Shown here piece by piece: positions 9,272 through 18,190 of a DNA stretch of 64,000 bases; within the stretch, counting starts at the first letter, position 1, and each line of letters starts with the position of its first letter. The stretch spans positions 1 through 64,000 of the forward strand of contig NZ_JAESVA010000016.1 in the NCBI RefSeq assembly GCF_020621385.1. The letters run 5' to 3'. The DNA is from Acidisoma cellulosilyticum. Lineage in GTDB: Bacteria > Pseudomonadota > Alphaproteobacteria > Acetobacterales > Acetobacteraceae. Both the position numbers and the translations under genes were made by a program. The notes under the pieces are model-generated. The model worked only from the letters and a program-made list of their open reading frames with translations, made no database searches and was not told the DNA's origin.

Positions 9272-9398
9272 ATGCCCAAAATTACTTTACGCGGTCTCAA
9301 TCATATGGGACCAAATTAGGGAAAACGCTGCTGGCGGCAGACCATGATCTTACGATTTGGAGTCGCGGCTGCCTCTGGCCGCGACTCCTTTCAGGGTA
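9272..9398 (+). pseudogene. Remnant of NAD(P)-dependent reductase
   Basis: MPKITLRGLNHMG at 9272, then after a frameshift GKTLLAADHDLTIWSRG, reproduces the N-terminal Rossmann strand-helix-strand of the reductase at 7908 (KPKIAMLGLGAMG ... NDLIVWNRG). Similarity ends near 9370 at a hairpin and the rest is missing; an IS3-family element begins at about 9434. It is the second half of a duplicated cupin-reductase module. Confidence 0.75.
9359..9388 (+). terminator. Hairpin, possible terminator
   Basis: GGAGTCGCGG/CCGCGACTCC makes a perfect 10-bp stem with a 10-base loop, followed by TTTC. It could end the cupin transcript. It lies inside the reductase remnant. Confidence 0.6.
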
Positions 9399-9445
9399 AA
9401 TGCCAATAGCGCGGCCGTGGCCCGCGCGCAGGCTGTTGTTGCCCC

Positions 9446-10363
9446 TTAATTTTCGGACAGTGCGACCTCACCAGTTGGATTTGCTTTGAGAGCGATGAAC
9501 TCGCGAGGGGATCGATAGCCGAGCGCGCGGTGCGGATGCAATGCGTTGTAATGTTCAAACCAGATGGGAAGCGATTGAATGACGGTGGCGGCGTCTGGCT
9601 TGGGATTGAACGCCACATAATCGCGTTTGAAGGTTCGCTCGAAGGCTTCGGCCATACCGTTGGATTGCGGGCTTTCAATTGGCGTGTGCAAAGAAAGGAG
9701 GCCGATCTCGCGCGCAAACCGGCGTGTGTCGGCCGCCGTGTAGCAGGAGCCGTTGTCCGTCAGCCATTCAATGGTTGTGGGCAATCGGTTGAGGCGGCTG
9801 AAGCGCTGATCGACAGCCGTGACCATCAAATCGCGGATATCGTCGCTCTTGATGCCCGCGGTTGTCGCAACATGGCTCATGGCCTCCCGGTCGCAGCAGT
9901 CGAGGGCAAAAGCGACACGAACGCGCTCCGCATTGTCACAAGCAAATTCAAATCCATCGGAGCACCAGCGAAGATTGGATTGCTCGACAGCAACGCGTCC
10001 ATCGTGCTGGCGTTCTGCGTGGCCACCAGCGTGTTTCTGCAGGAGAAGGCCATGCTTCTTCATGATCCGATAGACACGTTTGCGGTTTGCAGACGGCGCA
10101 CCCCGGGCTTCGGACCGGCGCCGCAACACGGCCCATACCCGCGGATAATCGTAGGACGGCATCTCGGCGATCACAGCCATGATCTCGCTCACCAACGGCT
10201 CTTCGGGCTGAGCTGGGCGTCCCTGGCGCTTGGAAGGGCCCTGTACGACGCGGCGTGCGACATTCGACCGTGCCACGCCGAGCGTCTCGCAGACCGCCGT
10301 CATGGGGAACTGTCTCGTGGCAGCGACAGCAGCCGCAACGGCCGTTTTTTTGAGTCCGTTGCA
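9446..10363 (-). CDS. IS3-family transposase OrfB
   Basis: The DDE integrase half of an IS3/IS2-type transposase. It has an HTH_21-like region (MKKHGLLLQKHAGG) and the rve catalytic core, with Asp in RWCSDGFEF, Asp in WLTDNGSCY and Glu in NGMAEAFERTFKRDY, then HRALGYRSPREFI. It has no good start of its own; expression is expected by -1 frameshifting from orfA at the A7 run (T7 on the plus strand at 10345-10351). The 5' boundary given is approximate, because the open frame extends to 10528. No disrupting mutation is visible. Confidence 0.85.
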   Translation of the reverse strand, partial: CNGLKKTAVAAAVAATRQFPMTAVCETLGVARSNVARRVVQGPSKRQGRPAQPEEPLVSEIMAVIAEMPSYDYPRVWAVLRRRSEARGAPSANRKRVYRIMKKHGLLLQKHAGGHAERQHDGRVAVEQSNLRWCSDGFEFACDNAERVRVAFALDCCDREAMSHVATTAGIKSDDIRDLMVTAVDQRFSRLNRLPTTIEWLTDNGSCYTAADTRRFAREIGLLSLHTPIESPQSNGMAEAFERTFKRDYVAFNPKPDAATVIQSLPIWFEHYNALHPHRALGYRSPREFIALKANPTGEVALSEN

Positions 10364-10692
10364 ACCTCCAGCGCTTCTTTCAGGATCTCGGTTTCCAGCG
10401 TCTTCTTGCCCATAAGACGCTGGAGTTCGCGGATCATATCCTGCTGAGCCCGGAAGGCCGATGCCGGGACAACCTCTTCCTCGGCTTGGGTTGCTGTCAA
10501 AGCGCCCTGTTCGGCCAGGCGTCTCCAAGTGAAGAGCTGGTTCGGTGACACACCGCGCCGGCGCGCGACAAGGCTCACCGTGGCGCCCGGTTCACGGGTC
10601 TCGTCGACCATCGCCAGCTTTTCCGCCACAGACCAACGCCGTCGGCGTTCCGGTCCAGGCAAAACCTCGGTCCGAGGATAAGAACCAGTCAT
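10300..10692 (-). CDS. IS3-family transposase OrfA
   Basis: 130 residues with the IS3 OrfA plan: an N-terminal HTH (RRRWSVAEKLAMVDET, then SLVARRRGVSPNQLFTWRRL) and a leucine-zipper-like segment (IRELQRLMGKKTLETEILKEAL). It binds the IS ends and forms the fusion transposase with OrfB by frameshift at the A7 run. Confidence 0.85.
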   Translation of the reverse strand: MTGSYPRTEVLPGPERRRRWSVAEKLAMVDETREPGATVSLVARRRGVSPNQLFTWRRLAEQGALTATQAEEEVVPASAFRAQQDMIRELQRLMGKKTLETEILKEALEVATDSKKRPLRLLSLPRDSSP

Positions 10693-10816
10693 ATAACTAA
10701 CCCTTATTTAAGGGTGAGCCACGTCCGCAGATTAAGGGGGTACGTTCACAGGCTGGGTCAGCAAGGCATGATGAAAAGCAGTCCGAAATAAAACACGGAG
10801 CTCGTCAAAAACAAAA

Positions 10817-10838
10817 GAGGAAGCCGTACAGCTTCCTC
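10817..10838 (-). terminator. Terminator of the transporter-hydrolase operon
   Basis: GAGGAAGC/GCTTCCTC is an 8-bp stem with a 6-base loop. On the minus strand it is followed by a T-rich run (TTTTGTTTTT), as in a Rho-independent terminator, 40 bases after the hydrolase stop. Confidence 0.85.
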
Positions 10839-10879
10839 CTTCATTCCCACTTTACTTACAAGCGTTTTGAAAGGCGCTC

Positions 10880-11977
10880 TTAGCTCAAGCCGCGTATAAA
10901 ATCACTCAGATCTCCCGCGAATAATTCAGGCTCCTCGAAGGCAGTGAAATGGCCGCCAGTAGGAAACTCGCTCCACCGCACCACGTTATAGAAGCGCTCG
11001 GCGATCGAGCGTGGTGCTTTTAAAATTTCGGCAGGAAATGTCGCAATCCCTGTCGGAATGTCGATCGTGAAGGTGCGGCCGGTGGTGTTTCCCTCGTAAT
11101 AAGACCGGAACGACGGGCCAATGGTTTGCGTCGCCCAATAGATTGTCAGATTTGTGAGCAGATCATCCATCGTGAAACGCGTTAGGATATCACCACCGCA
11201 ATCGCTCCAGGCGCGCAATTTTTCTATGATCCACGATGCAAGACCTGCCGGTGAGTCGTTTAACGCCACCGCTGCCGTTTGCGGCTTCGTATTATGAAGC
11301 GCCCAATAGGCTCCTTCATTTTTTGTCCATTCAGCGACGTAGGCGAAATAGGCGAGTTCGTCCTTCGTCGCATCGGCTGGAATAGCATCTGGAAGATGGC
11401 CATCGAGGTCTGTAATGTGAAGGCCACGAACCACAGTTGGGTGTCTGTGCGCGATGTCGGATGCAACAAATCCGCCGATATCGCCTCCGTGCACAAAATA
11501 GGATTCAAAACCGAGCGCTGACATCATTTCAACCATCACGTCCGCCATGCGCTCCGTACCGACACCTCGGCGGGTAGGTCGTTCGGAAAAGCCATAGCCA
11601 GGTAGTGAAGGAACAACGAGCGTGAAGTCCTTAAGAAGGGGCAACACCTTACTATAACGCCAAAATGTATCCGGCCATCCATGCAGAAGAATTAAGGCAG
11701 GGCTAAGCGGATCTGCTGCGCGCTGGATCAGGGCATGGACTTTGAGGCCGCAGGCATCGACGAGCACATGTTCATGCTGATTCATCTCTTTCTCGGCAAC
11801 GCGCCAATCGAACTCCTCACTCCAATAGGTCATGACTGTTTTGAGAAAGCCGATATCGGTCCCGTAGTCCCAACCGCCGCCCTCGACAGAATCAGTCCAT
11901 CGCGTAGCCCGCACCCGAGACTGCAGATCTAATAGAGTAGCATCTGGAACTGAAATGGTAAATGGAGAAACAGCCAC
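10880..11977 (-). CDS. Epoxide hydrolase family alpha/beta hydrolase
   Basis: 365 residues. An N-terminal EHN-type lid segment (residues 1-90, FTISVPDATLLDLQSRVRATRW) is followed by an alpha/beta-hydrolase core. The oxyanion-hole motif is HGWPDTF, the nucleophile is Asp166 in HGGDIGGFVA (Asp rather than Ser, the epoxide-hydrolase hallmark), and His343 in TGGHFTAFEEP is the catalytic base. It would open an epoxide to a diol in the cytosol. It is the last gene of an SBP-permease-permease-hydrolase operon, so it probably acts on the imported compound or a derivative. With a flavin monooxygenase in the same region, an epoxide intermediate is plausible but not shown. Confidence 0.88.
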   Translation of the reverse strand: MAVSPFTISVPDATLLDLQSRVRATRWTDSVEGGGWDYGTDIGFLKTVMTYWSEEFDWRVAEKEMNQHEHVLVDACGLKVHALIQRAADPLSPALILLHGWPDTFWRYSKVLPLLKDFTLVVPSLPGYGFSERPTRRGVGTERMADVMVEMMSALGFESYFVHGGDIGGFVASDIAHRHPTVVRGLHITDLDGHLPDAIPADATKDELAYFAYVAEWTKNEGAYWALHNTKPQTAAVALNDSPAGLASWIIEKLRAWSDCGGDILTRFTMDDLLTNLTIYWATQTIGPSFRSYYEGNTTGRTFTIDIPTGIATFPAEILKAPRSIAERFYNVVRWSEFPTGGHFTAFEEPELFAGDLSDFIRGLS

Positions 11978-12055
11978 GACAGAATTCCTCTGCTATTTGA
12001 CGGAAAACTTGGTAGACATATGAATCATTAAATCGACGGCAATGCCCAAACGGAA

Positions 12056-12952
12056 TCAGCGCGTTGTGCGGCTTACCTTGAAGCCTGCGGTAAATATGCG
12101 TGAAGATGCAAGGTATAACGCCACGACCGGGAACGAATAAATAATACAATAAGCCGCTAACGTGCCGTATTGACAACTGACACTGCTTATAAAACCAAAA
12201 AGTTGCGCGGGACTCGGCTGTTGCTCGCTCGACGAAATCAGCACGATTGGAATTAGAAAATTTCCCCAGGACATGATAAAACCATAGATCGCTGCGGCCG
12301 CAATCCCCGGCAAGGAGATCGGCAGGATTATTTTAAAAAGTATTCTTAGTGTCGATGCTTTTTCAATCCGGGCAGCCTCTTCCAAATCCAATGGAATAGC
12401 ATCAATGGCATTTTTGATGATGTAAAGTTCAAACGGAAGGCAGGTAATTCCAAGGATTATTGAGGCTGGAAGAAGCGATAGAAGGTTCCAGCTCTGAAAA
12501 ACTTCGAATATTGGAATAATTAATATCGAGATTGGAACACCGGCTAAAAACAATATGCTGAAAAGAATGACATTCTTGCTAGGGAGCCGATGCCGCGAAA
12601 ATGAATAAGCACCGAAGAAGGCTGGGATGGTGGCGACCGCTGTCGCAATACCCGAAATTATCACGCTGTTTAGCAAAGCCCACATCAAATCGGGCGCCAT
12701 CGCGTGTTGAAAATTGATGGTTGAAAAATGGGGCCATTGAAGTTCCTGCGTTGCCTGAGAATCACATGCCGCCAGCACTAACCATAGCAGAGGAACCGAA
12801 AACATCAGGGCTACAAACAATGTTCCGATATTAACACCTATGGTAACGCGTCCAAACTTGGGAAGCACCACAGGCCGCCCGCTTGGTTTGTAGGGCTTTT
12901 CTTTCTCTAGAGATGCAACGCCGGTCAAATAAAGTCTCCTGTCAAAATGCAA
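12056..12952 (-). CDS. Sugar-type ABC transporter permease (MalG-like)
   Basis: 298 residues, about six membrane helices, with the EAA loop LDLEEAARIEKASTLRILFKI typical of the CUT1/MalFG permease family. It should pair with the permease upstream (12973) and dock to the ATPase encoded at 21349. It ends about 80 bases before the epoxide hydrolase start. The N-terminus has an unusually long polar lead (about 35 residues) before the first helix; a later start is possible. Confidence 0.88.
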   Translation of the reverse strand: MHFDRRLYLTGVASLEKEKPYKPSGRPVVLPKFGRVTIGVNIGTLFVALMFSVPLLWLVLAACDSQATQELQWPHFSTINFQHAMAPDLMWALLNSVIISGIATAVATIPAFFGAYSFSRHRLPSKNVILFSILFLAGVPISILIIPIFEVFQSWNLLSLLPASIILGITCLPFELYIIKNAIDAIPLDLEEAARIEKASTLRILFKIILPISLPGIAAAAIYGFIMSWGNFLIPIVLISSSEQQPSPAQLFGFISSVSCQYGTLAAYCIIYSFPVVALYLASSRIFTAGFKVSRTTR

Positions 12953-12972
12953 ATAACTAAGTTAGGTCTAAT

Positions 12973-13923
12973 TCAGATCGCGCGGCGTTCCGCTCTGCTC
13001 TCCAGACGGGATATTGCGCCGAAAATAATGCCGATTGCTGCGGTAATCAGTACGATCACGTTGCCCAACATCGCGCCATATCCCAATCTGTGAAAGGTAA
13101 ATCCTTCCATGTAGGAATAGACCGGTAAGATATTTGTTGCATCCTGGGGGCCGCCGCCTGTCATGATATAGATAATTGTGAAATTACCGAATGAGAGCAG
13201 TGTCATTAACAACGCGGAAGTCAATACGGTTGGCCTTAGCACGGGAAATACGACTCGGCGAAAAATACGAGCTGAGCTTGCCCCTTCGAGTTTGGCGGCT
13301 TCGACGATATCTTCAGGGACATTTTTTAAAGCCGCGGCAAACAAAAGCATCGCTAGTCCGCATAGCGACCAACAATTGGCACAGGAAACCACTAGCATCG
13401 GAACAGTGTATAAAACGCCTGTGTCCCCCATTCCTAACATCTCGGAAAAAATGCCGCCATGTGAGGTTACGGTCCACCAGATCACCGCGACCGTGGTTGG
13501 GGGCAGCGTCGTTGCCAATACGACGATGGTACCGATGAGCGACCTTAAGCTTGGTATAGCGCGCTGCATCAGCATGGCAATCAACAAGCCCACGGCTGTT
13601 GACGCCACCGCTCCAGAAAAAATAACAAATATGATCGTAAGGTATACGGATTTTCCGAACAGATCATCCCGCCACATCGCCTGGACGTTATGCATGCCGG
13701 TAAAATGCCAATTAACAGAATTAGGCCCAATCAGCGAAAGATTGGTAAATCCAATATAAGCTGAATACCCAATTGGCGCGAGAAAGGCGGCGAGCAATAT
13801 GCCGGCCGGCAGCAGCAGAGGTACGCTCAACCACTGAAAGCGAACCCTGTCGAGACGGGCATTTTTGTTTACCTTCACGCCTTTACCCGGCGCTACCGGT
13901 GGCAGTTCGATAGAATTTGCCAT
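12973..13923 (-). CDS. Sugar-type ABC transporter permease (MalF-like)
   Basis: 316 residues from ATG 13923 (MANSIELPP), chosen because CAGGGGTAAA sits directly before it; the frame is open 60 bases further. Six membrane helices and the EAA loop DIVEAAKLEGASSARIFRRVVFP identify a CUT1 permease subunit. It forms a heterodimer with the 12056 product. Operon order is binding protein, this gene, second permease, epoxide hydrolase. Confidence 0.9.
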   Translation of the reverse strand: MANSIELPPVAPGKGVKVNKNARLDRVRFQWLSVPLLLPAGILLAAFLAPIGYSAYIGFTNLSLIGPNSVNWHFTGMHNVQAMWRDDLFGKSVYLTIIFVIFSGAVASTAVGLLIAMLMQRAIPSLRSLIGTIVVLATTLPPTTVAVIWWTVTSHGGIFSEMLGMGDTGVLYTVPMLVVSCANCWSLCGLAMLLFAAALKNVPEDIVEAAKLEGASSARIFRRVVFPVLRPTVLTSALLMTLLSFGNFTIIYIMTGGGPQDATNILPVYSYMEGFTFHRLGYGAMLGNVIVLITAAIGIIFGAISRLESRAERRAI

Positions 13924-13983
13924 TTTACCCCTGCAGCTCTTACATCTACTTATTCTAACAGACTCTGACAAAGCCTTGGCCAA

Positions 13984-14015
13984 CGAGCAAGATCGGGTAT
14001 CCTCGATCCTGCTCG
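13984..14015 (-). terminator. Intra-operon hairpin after binding-protein gene
   Basis: A 12-bp stem (CGAGCAAGATCG with CGATCCTGCTCG, one wobble) lies between the binding-protein stop and the first permease. Such hairpins commonly stabilise or attenuate mRNA so that the binding protein is made in excess. Confidence 0.55.
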
Positions 14016-14064
14016 TTTATCGGATTTCTCTATTACAAGTATGCGACTGGCCCTTCGACGATTT

Positions 14065-15438
14065 TTATCGCGTTTCAACCTGATCGTCGGAAAGCTGGTT
14101 GGTAACCGTATCTTTCAGCTTCGCGATTGCGTCATCTACCGACATATTTGGGTTAAGCACCACGGCGTCAGTTGCTTGCAAAAAGCCTACCGCCCAGATC
14201 GCGAAATTGGGATCGGCGGGAACACCACCGGCGATCGGAATAAGCGCGCCAAACTTAGCTCGGTATGGGTTTTCGTCTACATAGCTAGGCGTATTCAAAA
14301 CATCGGTCTGCGACGGAAGTCCACCAATTTCGATGGCAGCCGAGAGCTGATTTTCGGGTTTCATCGCAAGCTCGATAAACTTAATAGCGAGATCGCGATT
14401 CGGGGTCTTGGCATAAACAACCAGTGGCCATCCGACCAAAGCCGACGCGATACCGATGCCACCGCCGTTTATGGTCGGCAAGTTCGCGTATCCCATTTCC
14501 TTCGCAGAATCTGGATAATAAGGGTTAGAAACTTCCTTAGACCAAATATCCGGCATCCAGTTACCCATCACCGCGATGCCGACCTGGTGCTTCGGCATAA
14601 AGGCTGGAAGATTATCGGTATTTTGTGCGCTCAACACCTGACTCGCCGGCGCGATTAAGCCTTTCTGTGAAATCTCCTTGTAAAAGGCGATTGTTTCACG
14701 AAGGCCCTTGCTATCCACAACCCATTTGCCCGTTTTCGGATCAAGGATTGTCGGGTCTGATGACCCGAGTAGAAAGCTCAGACCGCCATAGCCTACCATG
14801 GCAAGACCACCCGCCTCACCCGACATCGCGTAAAGCGGCCAGGTTTTAGGATTTGCTTTTTTTAGGTTTTCGGCTGCAACAACGATATCCGCCCAGGTCT
14901 TCGGCTGCCAAGGCATTGGAATACCAGCAGCTTTAAACAGCGTTTTATCATAGTATAGCGCCATGTCATTTTCGGCATGGCTGACACCGTAAACCTTACC
15001 GGCGATCGAGCTCTGCGTTTTAATCGACTGTGGAATATTATTCCAGAAAGGCTGGTCCTTCAGATAAGCGTTGAGCGGAAGAAGATAACCGCTGCTACTC
15101 CAAAGGCTTTCGTCCTGATCGAATATTTCAAGCAGGTCTGGCGCCGTCGAGGGAGACCGTAACAGCAATGAAATCTTATTCTCAAAGTCAATGAAGCTGC
15201 CGGGAAGCCCGATCTTCTGAACTTTGACGCCCGGGTTCGCTGCTTCAAATTCAGTAGATATATTATTCCACCAAGCATTGCAAAGCGTGGTGGAAATCGG
15301 CACGTAGTCGCAAGAATATGCAATCTTGAATACGACCGGTTCCTGAGCTGAAGCGCTGGATTCCATTGCTCCTAGGACGCCCAGACTGACCGCGGCCGGC
15401 AGAACAAGATAGTTAAATAGATTTCGACGGAATTTCAT
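14065..15438 (-). CDS. ABC transporter extracellular solute-binding protein
   Basis: 457 residues with a Sec signal peptide (MKFRRNLFNYLVLPAAVSLG, cleavage likely after SSASA). The mature part is a family-1 extracellular solute-binding protein (MalE/UgpB type). It delivers a ligand to the two permeases downstream. Recognisable features are EFEAANPGVKVQ near the start, then the substrate-closure region GVSHAENDMALYYDKTLFKAAGIPMP. The ligand is unknown; the operon's epoxide hydrolase suggests something other than a plain sugar. Transcription probably starts at the sigma-54 promoter at 15736-15751, about 300 bases upstream. Confidence 0.9.
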   Translation of the reverse strand: MKFRRNLFNYLVLPAAVSLGVLGAMESSASAQEPVVFKIAYSCDYVPISTTLCNAWWNNISTEFEAANPGVKVQKIGLPGSFIDFENKISLLLRSPSTAPDLLEIFDQDESLWSSSGYLLPLNAYLKDQPFWNNIPQSIKTQSSIAGKVYGVSHAENDMALYYDKTLFKAAGIPMPWQPKTWADIVVAAENLKKANPKTWPLYAMSGEAGGLAMVGYGGLSFLLGSSDPTILDPKTGKWVVDSKGLRETIAFYKEISQKGLIAPASQVLSAQNTDNLPAFMPKHQVGIAVMGNWMPDIWSKEVSNPYYPDSAKEMGYANLPTINGGGIGIASALVGWPLVVYAKTPNRDLAIKFIELAMKPENQLSAAIEIGGLPSQTDVLNTPSYVDENPYRAKFGALIPIAGGVPADPNFAIWAVGFLQATDAVVLNPNMSVDDAIAKLKDTVTNQLSDDQVETR

Positions 15439-15735
15439 TTTAGCTAGTCTCCTGTGTGGAAAACGATTGAATGGCGAAATTGGATTCCAATCCTCTGGAA
15501 CTAGAACTTGGCACTCACCAAGTGTCTCGGGATGGTGGGCTAAGTTCAGAGACCGGAGATATGAAGTGGAGCCATCAGCGAAATATAGGCCAATCGATTT
15601 AGTTTCTGCCGAACCAGCTCCATCAAAAGTTGGCCCAGCAGAGGCGATGCACGAATCATTTGTTCACCTGAAAATCAATCCCGCTGTTTTCGGGTTAACG
15701 ATGGTAGCGCGCCAACTTCCTCCGCCATTGTATAT
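15439..15735. other. Leader of the transporter operon
   Basis: A non-coding leader of about 300 bases between the sigma-54 promoter and the binding-protein start. I see no gene or clear RNA fold in it. Confidence 0.4.
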
Positions 15736-15751
15736 GGCAATTTTCATGCCA
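15736..15751 (-). promoter_or_regulatory. Sigma-54 promoter for ABC-hydrolase operon
   Basis: On the minus strand the sequence is TGGCATGAAAATTGCC, with correct RpoN -24/-12 spacing. It drives the operon 15438 to 10880. Confidence 0.75.
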
Positions 15752-16069
15752 AGAATGCACACTAACGTTGATATTTCAACAAAAGTACGCTTTTGAAATC
15801 CTGAGTGAGAATACATGTTGGTCGTGAGACAAGAACCTTAGAAAGGATTTATGTGAAAGTCGTGCTCAATTGTTATGAGGTTTAAAATAACAGGTCTAGG
15901 AAGTTGTAATAAAGCGGCGAGATCAGATGCGATTCTTGATCACTAGTCGACCGTATCTGAGAACATTGCGAGTTTAACAGGTTGGGATGCGGCACCGCGT
16001 TTTTACTACGGCACCATTCTGAATATCCAAGGTTAGCTTAGTCGCCGATTTACCCGGCTATAGCTCCAA

Positions 16070-16118
16070 TTCTCATCAGTCTCAGTCTCATTTAGTCTAA
16101 TAGAGTCGCTCGTCTCAC
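16070..16118. promoter_or_regulatory. Cluster of CTCA/GTCTCA boxes
   Basis: TCTCAT, GTCTCA, GTCTCAT and CGTCTCACG occur within 49 bases, about 320 bp upstream of the sigma-54 promoter at 15736. They are the complement of the TGAGAC boxes found by other promoters, so this is a likely enhancer site for the AcoR-like activator. Inference. Confidence 0.45.
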
Positions 16119-16196
16119 GGGATGCGCTTTCACACAGATCCTGATAAGCGAAGCTAAGACGTTCGAAACGCCGACGTTGACTTATTGTCAAAGCTG

Positions 16197-17717
16197 TTAT
16201 GAGTCACCGATCACTGTGTTCTCTATCGAGAGATCGTGGCGGCGAACCGCTAGAAGTTGTGGTGTAAGCGGAGGGCCAGGGAACCGGCGGCGCTCTATCG
16301 CGAACCAGCCGATAGCCAGGAGAAGCAGGATTCCGATAAAGTAATTCAAGAGAACCTGCGTCGGTGGTTGCAGTCCTACCCAGATGACGTAGACGCCGCC
16401 GACGATACCAATGATCCTAAACAACTTTGACCAGCCGCCAAGCCGAAACGGTCCGTAAATGTGATGCTTCGAAAAGAGTGCCGCACAAATCGCCATTCCA
16501 TAACTGAGCTGATAGAAAAGTGCTGTGCCAGCGATGAGCGCAGAAAAAGCGGAGGAATAGAGGGTCGTGCATACCGCAAGGATGGCACCGCACCAGATCG
16601 CGACAGCGGGTGTGCGATATTTATGGGAGACAAGACGCAAAGCAGAAGGCAGACCTCGGTCGCGGGCAAAGGCAAAAATGGCACGCGAGAATCCGGTGAG
16701 GCAGCACGTGCCACAAACGTAAGATGCCACGACGAGTGCGACCGCGATAAAGTCCTTGACGATGGTGGGCGCCTGGGTCTGACCGAACATGACAGAGAAC
16801 GCATTGGCGCCTTGTTTGGCAATCTGGTCCTGATCAGCCATAGCGAGACCGAGCGCTGTGAAAATGACGATACCCAGCAGCGCTGAGAATGAAGCGGACT
16901 GTACCATCGCACGCGGAACGGCTCGCGCTGCGTCAATGGTTTCTTCCGAGGTGTGCGCTGACGCGTCATAGGATGTGATGATCCACATCGGTAGAAGGAT
17001 TGCATAACCCAAAACAAGCGCAATATTGCCGGTATGGGGAACAACGTCTCCGCCAAGCGTGCCTGTGTTATTTGTAAAAGTGAAGATGTGTTCGAGGTTC
17101 TGCGGGTGGATATTGTAAAGCAGGATGGACAGCAATGCGACCGCGCCGATAAACGTCATATAAGCACCAAATTCTCCAAATCGAGCAAGCGTTCGCACCC
17201 CGACATGGTTGAGAATAGCTTGGGATGTCACGATGACAACGACTCCCACAACCTGATGCCAGTATCCCCAGCTTGACGTGTCTATATGCAGAACCCATCC
17301 GAGGATCATCTGAGTGAAGAGCAGGTAGATGGCGACGGCGGTCCCCGCGACCGAGAATGTGTACGCGAGGAGGTTTAACCAAGCGGTCGCCCAACCCCAA
17401 CCGCGCCCGCCAAATACGGATGACCAGTGGTAAAGGCCGCCGGCCGTCGGGATGGCAGATGCGATTTCGGCCAGAGACAAAGCTGTCGATACGGCGATGG
17501 CACTGCCGATGAGCCAGCCGACACTAACTCCGAACATGCCGGCACTGCCAATGCCCTGCTGCATGTTGATACAGGCACACCAGAAGACTCCGATCACCAT
17601 GAAAGACATGGCGAAATTACCGAAGCTCGACATCAGCCGGCGCAATTCCTGCGTATAGCCAAACTTTTGCAATATTTCCGTGTCGTTATCGACGACTTGG
17701 TCATCGAACTTATCCAT
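16197..17717 (-). CDS. Amino acid permease (APC superfamily)
   Basis: 506 residues from ATG 17717 (MDKFDDQVVDNDTEILQKFG); the frame is open to 18044, but that part overlaps the glycine riboswitch on the other strand and is not coding. About 12 membrane helices; helix 1 includes SFGNFAMSFMVIGVFW and SAIPTAGGLYHWSSVFGG matches the conserved substrate-site region of the APC amino acid/GABA/choline-type permeases. It imports an amino acid or amine by proton symport. It is divergent from the glycine-riboswitch-controlled oxidase and has its own sigma-54 promoter (17771-17786). A role in importing the oxidase substrate is inferred. Confidence 0.88.
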   Translation of the reverse strand: MDKFDDQVVDNDTEILQKFGYTQELRRLMSSFGNFAMSFMVIGVFWCACINMQQGIGSAGMFGVSVGWLIGSAIAVSTALSLAEIASAIPTAGGLYHWSSVFGGRGWGWATAWLNLLAYTFSVAGTAVAIYLLFTQMILGWVLHIDTSSWGYWHQVVGVVVIVTSQAILNHVGVRTLARFGEFGAYMTFIGAVALLSILLYNIHPQNLEHIFTFTNNTGTLGGDVVPHTGNIALVLGYAILLPMWIITSYDASAHTSEETIDAARAVPRAMVQSASFSALLGIVIFTALGLAMADQDQIAKQGANAFSVMFGQTQAPTIVKDFIAVALVVASYVCGTCCLTGFSRAIFAFARDRGLPSALRLVSHKYRTPAVAIWCGAILAVCTTLYSSAFSALIAGTALFYQLSYGMAICAALFSKHHIYGPFRLGGWSKLFRIIGIVGGVYVIWVGLQPPTQVLLNYFIGILLLLAIGWFAIERRRFPGPPLTPQLLAVRRHDLSIENTVIGDS

Positions 17718-17770
17718 GAGCCATCGTCCCTTAAAAAATTCAAGCACGCCAGAAGCAGTTATTCGACGAT

Positions 17771-17786
17771 AGCAAAAAGGATGCCA
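17771..17786 (-). promoter_or_regulatory. Sigma-54 promoter for amino acid permease
   Basis: Minus-strand TGGCATCCTTTTTGCT matches the RpoN consensus, with the permease start 54 bases downstream. Confidence 0.75.
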
Positions 17787-17957
17787 AAGTTTGCGGCGGC
17801 GTTGATGTCGGCTGTCTGCCTTTGAAGAAGAGTTGAAATCGTCCTTCCGAAGCGTCCTGTGCGGACAGGTTGGGACCCTATAAACAGAGTATGATCCCCG
17901 TAGAGGCGGCGGCGGGAATTTCGGCATGAGACTTGCTGGACCAACGATTGTCGAAAC

Positions 17958-18138
17958 AGCCTCTCGGGAGAGACCGGGATTAATCGGCGCCGAAGGAGCA
18001 ACCCCCCGGAAACTCTCAGGCAAAAGGACTGAGAGGCTGGACAATCTGGAGAGAGATGGCGCAGATCAGTCGTGTCATCCACCGAAGGGGAAATCTGGCA
18101 CCGCCGGACAAACTCTCAGGTACAAGGGACAGATGGGG
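17958..18138 (+). promoter_or_regulatory. Tandem glycine riboswitch
   Basis: Two consecutive gcvT-type aptamers. Aptamer 1 (about 17958-18038) has the P1 arms AGCCTCTC/GAGAGGCT, GGAGAGACCGG, the GCCGAAGGAGCAA segment and AACTCTCAGGCAAAAGGACTG. Aptamer 2 (about 18042-18138) repeats GGAGAGA, CCACCGAAGGGG and AAACTCTCAGGTACAAGGGACAG. A short linker joins them, as in cooperative glycine sensors. A 6-bp hairpin (CCGCGG/CCGTGG, about 18147-18166) followed by ATTTTAC may be the expression platform, ahead of the AAGAGG ribosome site of the oxidase. Confidence 0.93.
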
Positions 18139-18190
18139 ACAGTCGCCGCGGTCTTACAGCCGTGGATTTTACAGCCAAGAGGTTTGCTCT

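Larger units (their letters stand above)
9434..10750 (-). mobile_element. IS3-family insertion sequence (IS2-like)
   Basis: About 1.3 kb, with imperfect terminal inverted repeats: the left end (TGTTGTTGCCCCTTAAT) corresponds to the complement of the right end (TGTGAACGTACCCCCTTAAT). It carries overlapping orfA and orfB on the minus strand. GGC occurs at both flanks, but a clear target duplication is not resolved. It appears complete. It sits just after a decayed reductase copy and may have caused its truncation. Confidence 0.8.

Noticed and set aside
9530-10447. 305-codon frame on the plus strand inside the IS3 element
   Set aside because: Antisense to OrfB, which carries the DDE residues.
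17718-18044. N-terminal extension of the amino acid permease
   Set aside because: It would cover the sigma-54 promoter and the complement of the glycine riboswitch; the permease family begins near MDKFDD.
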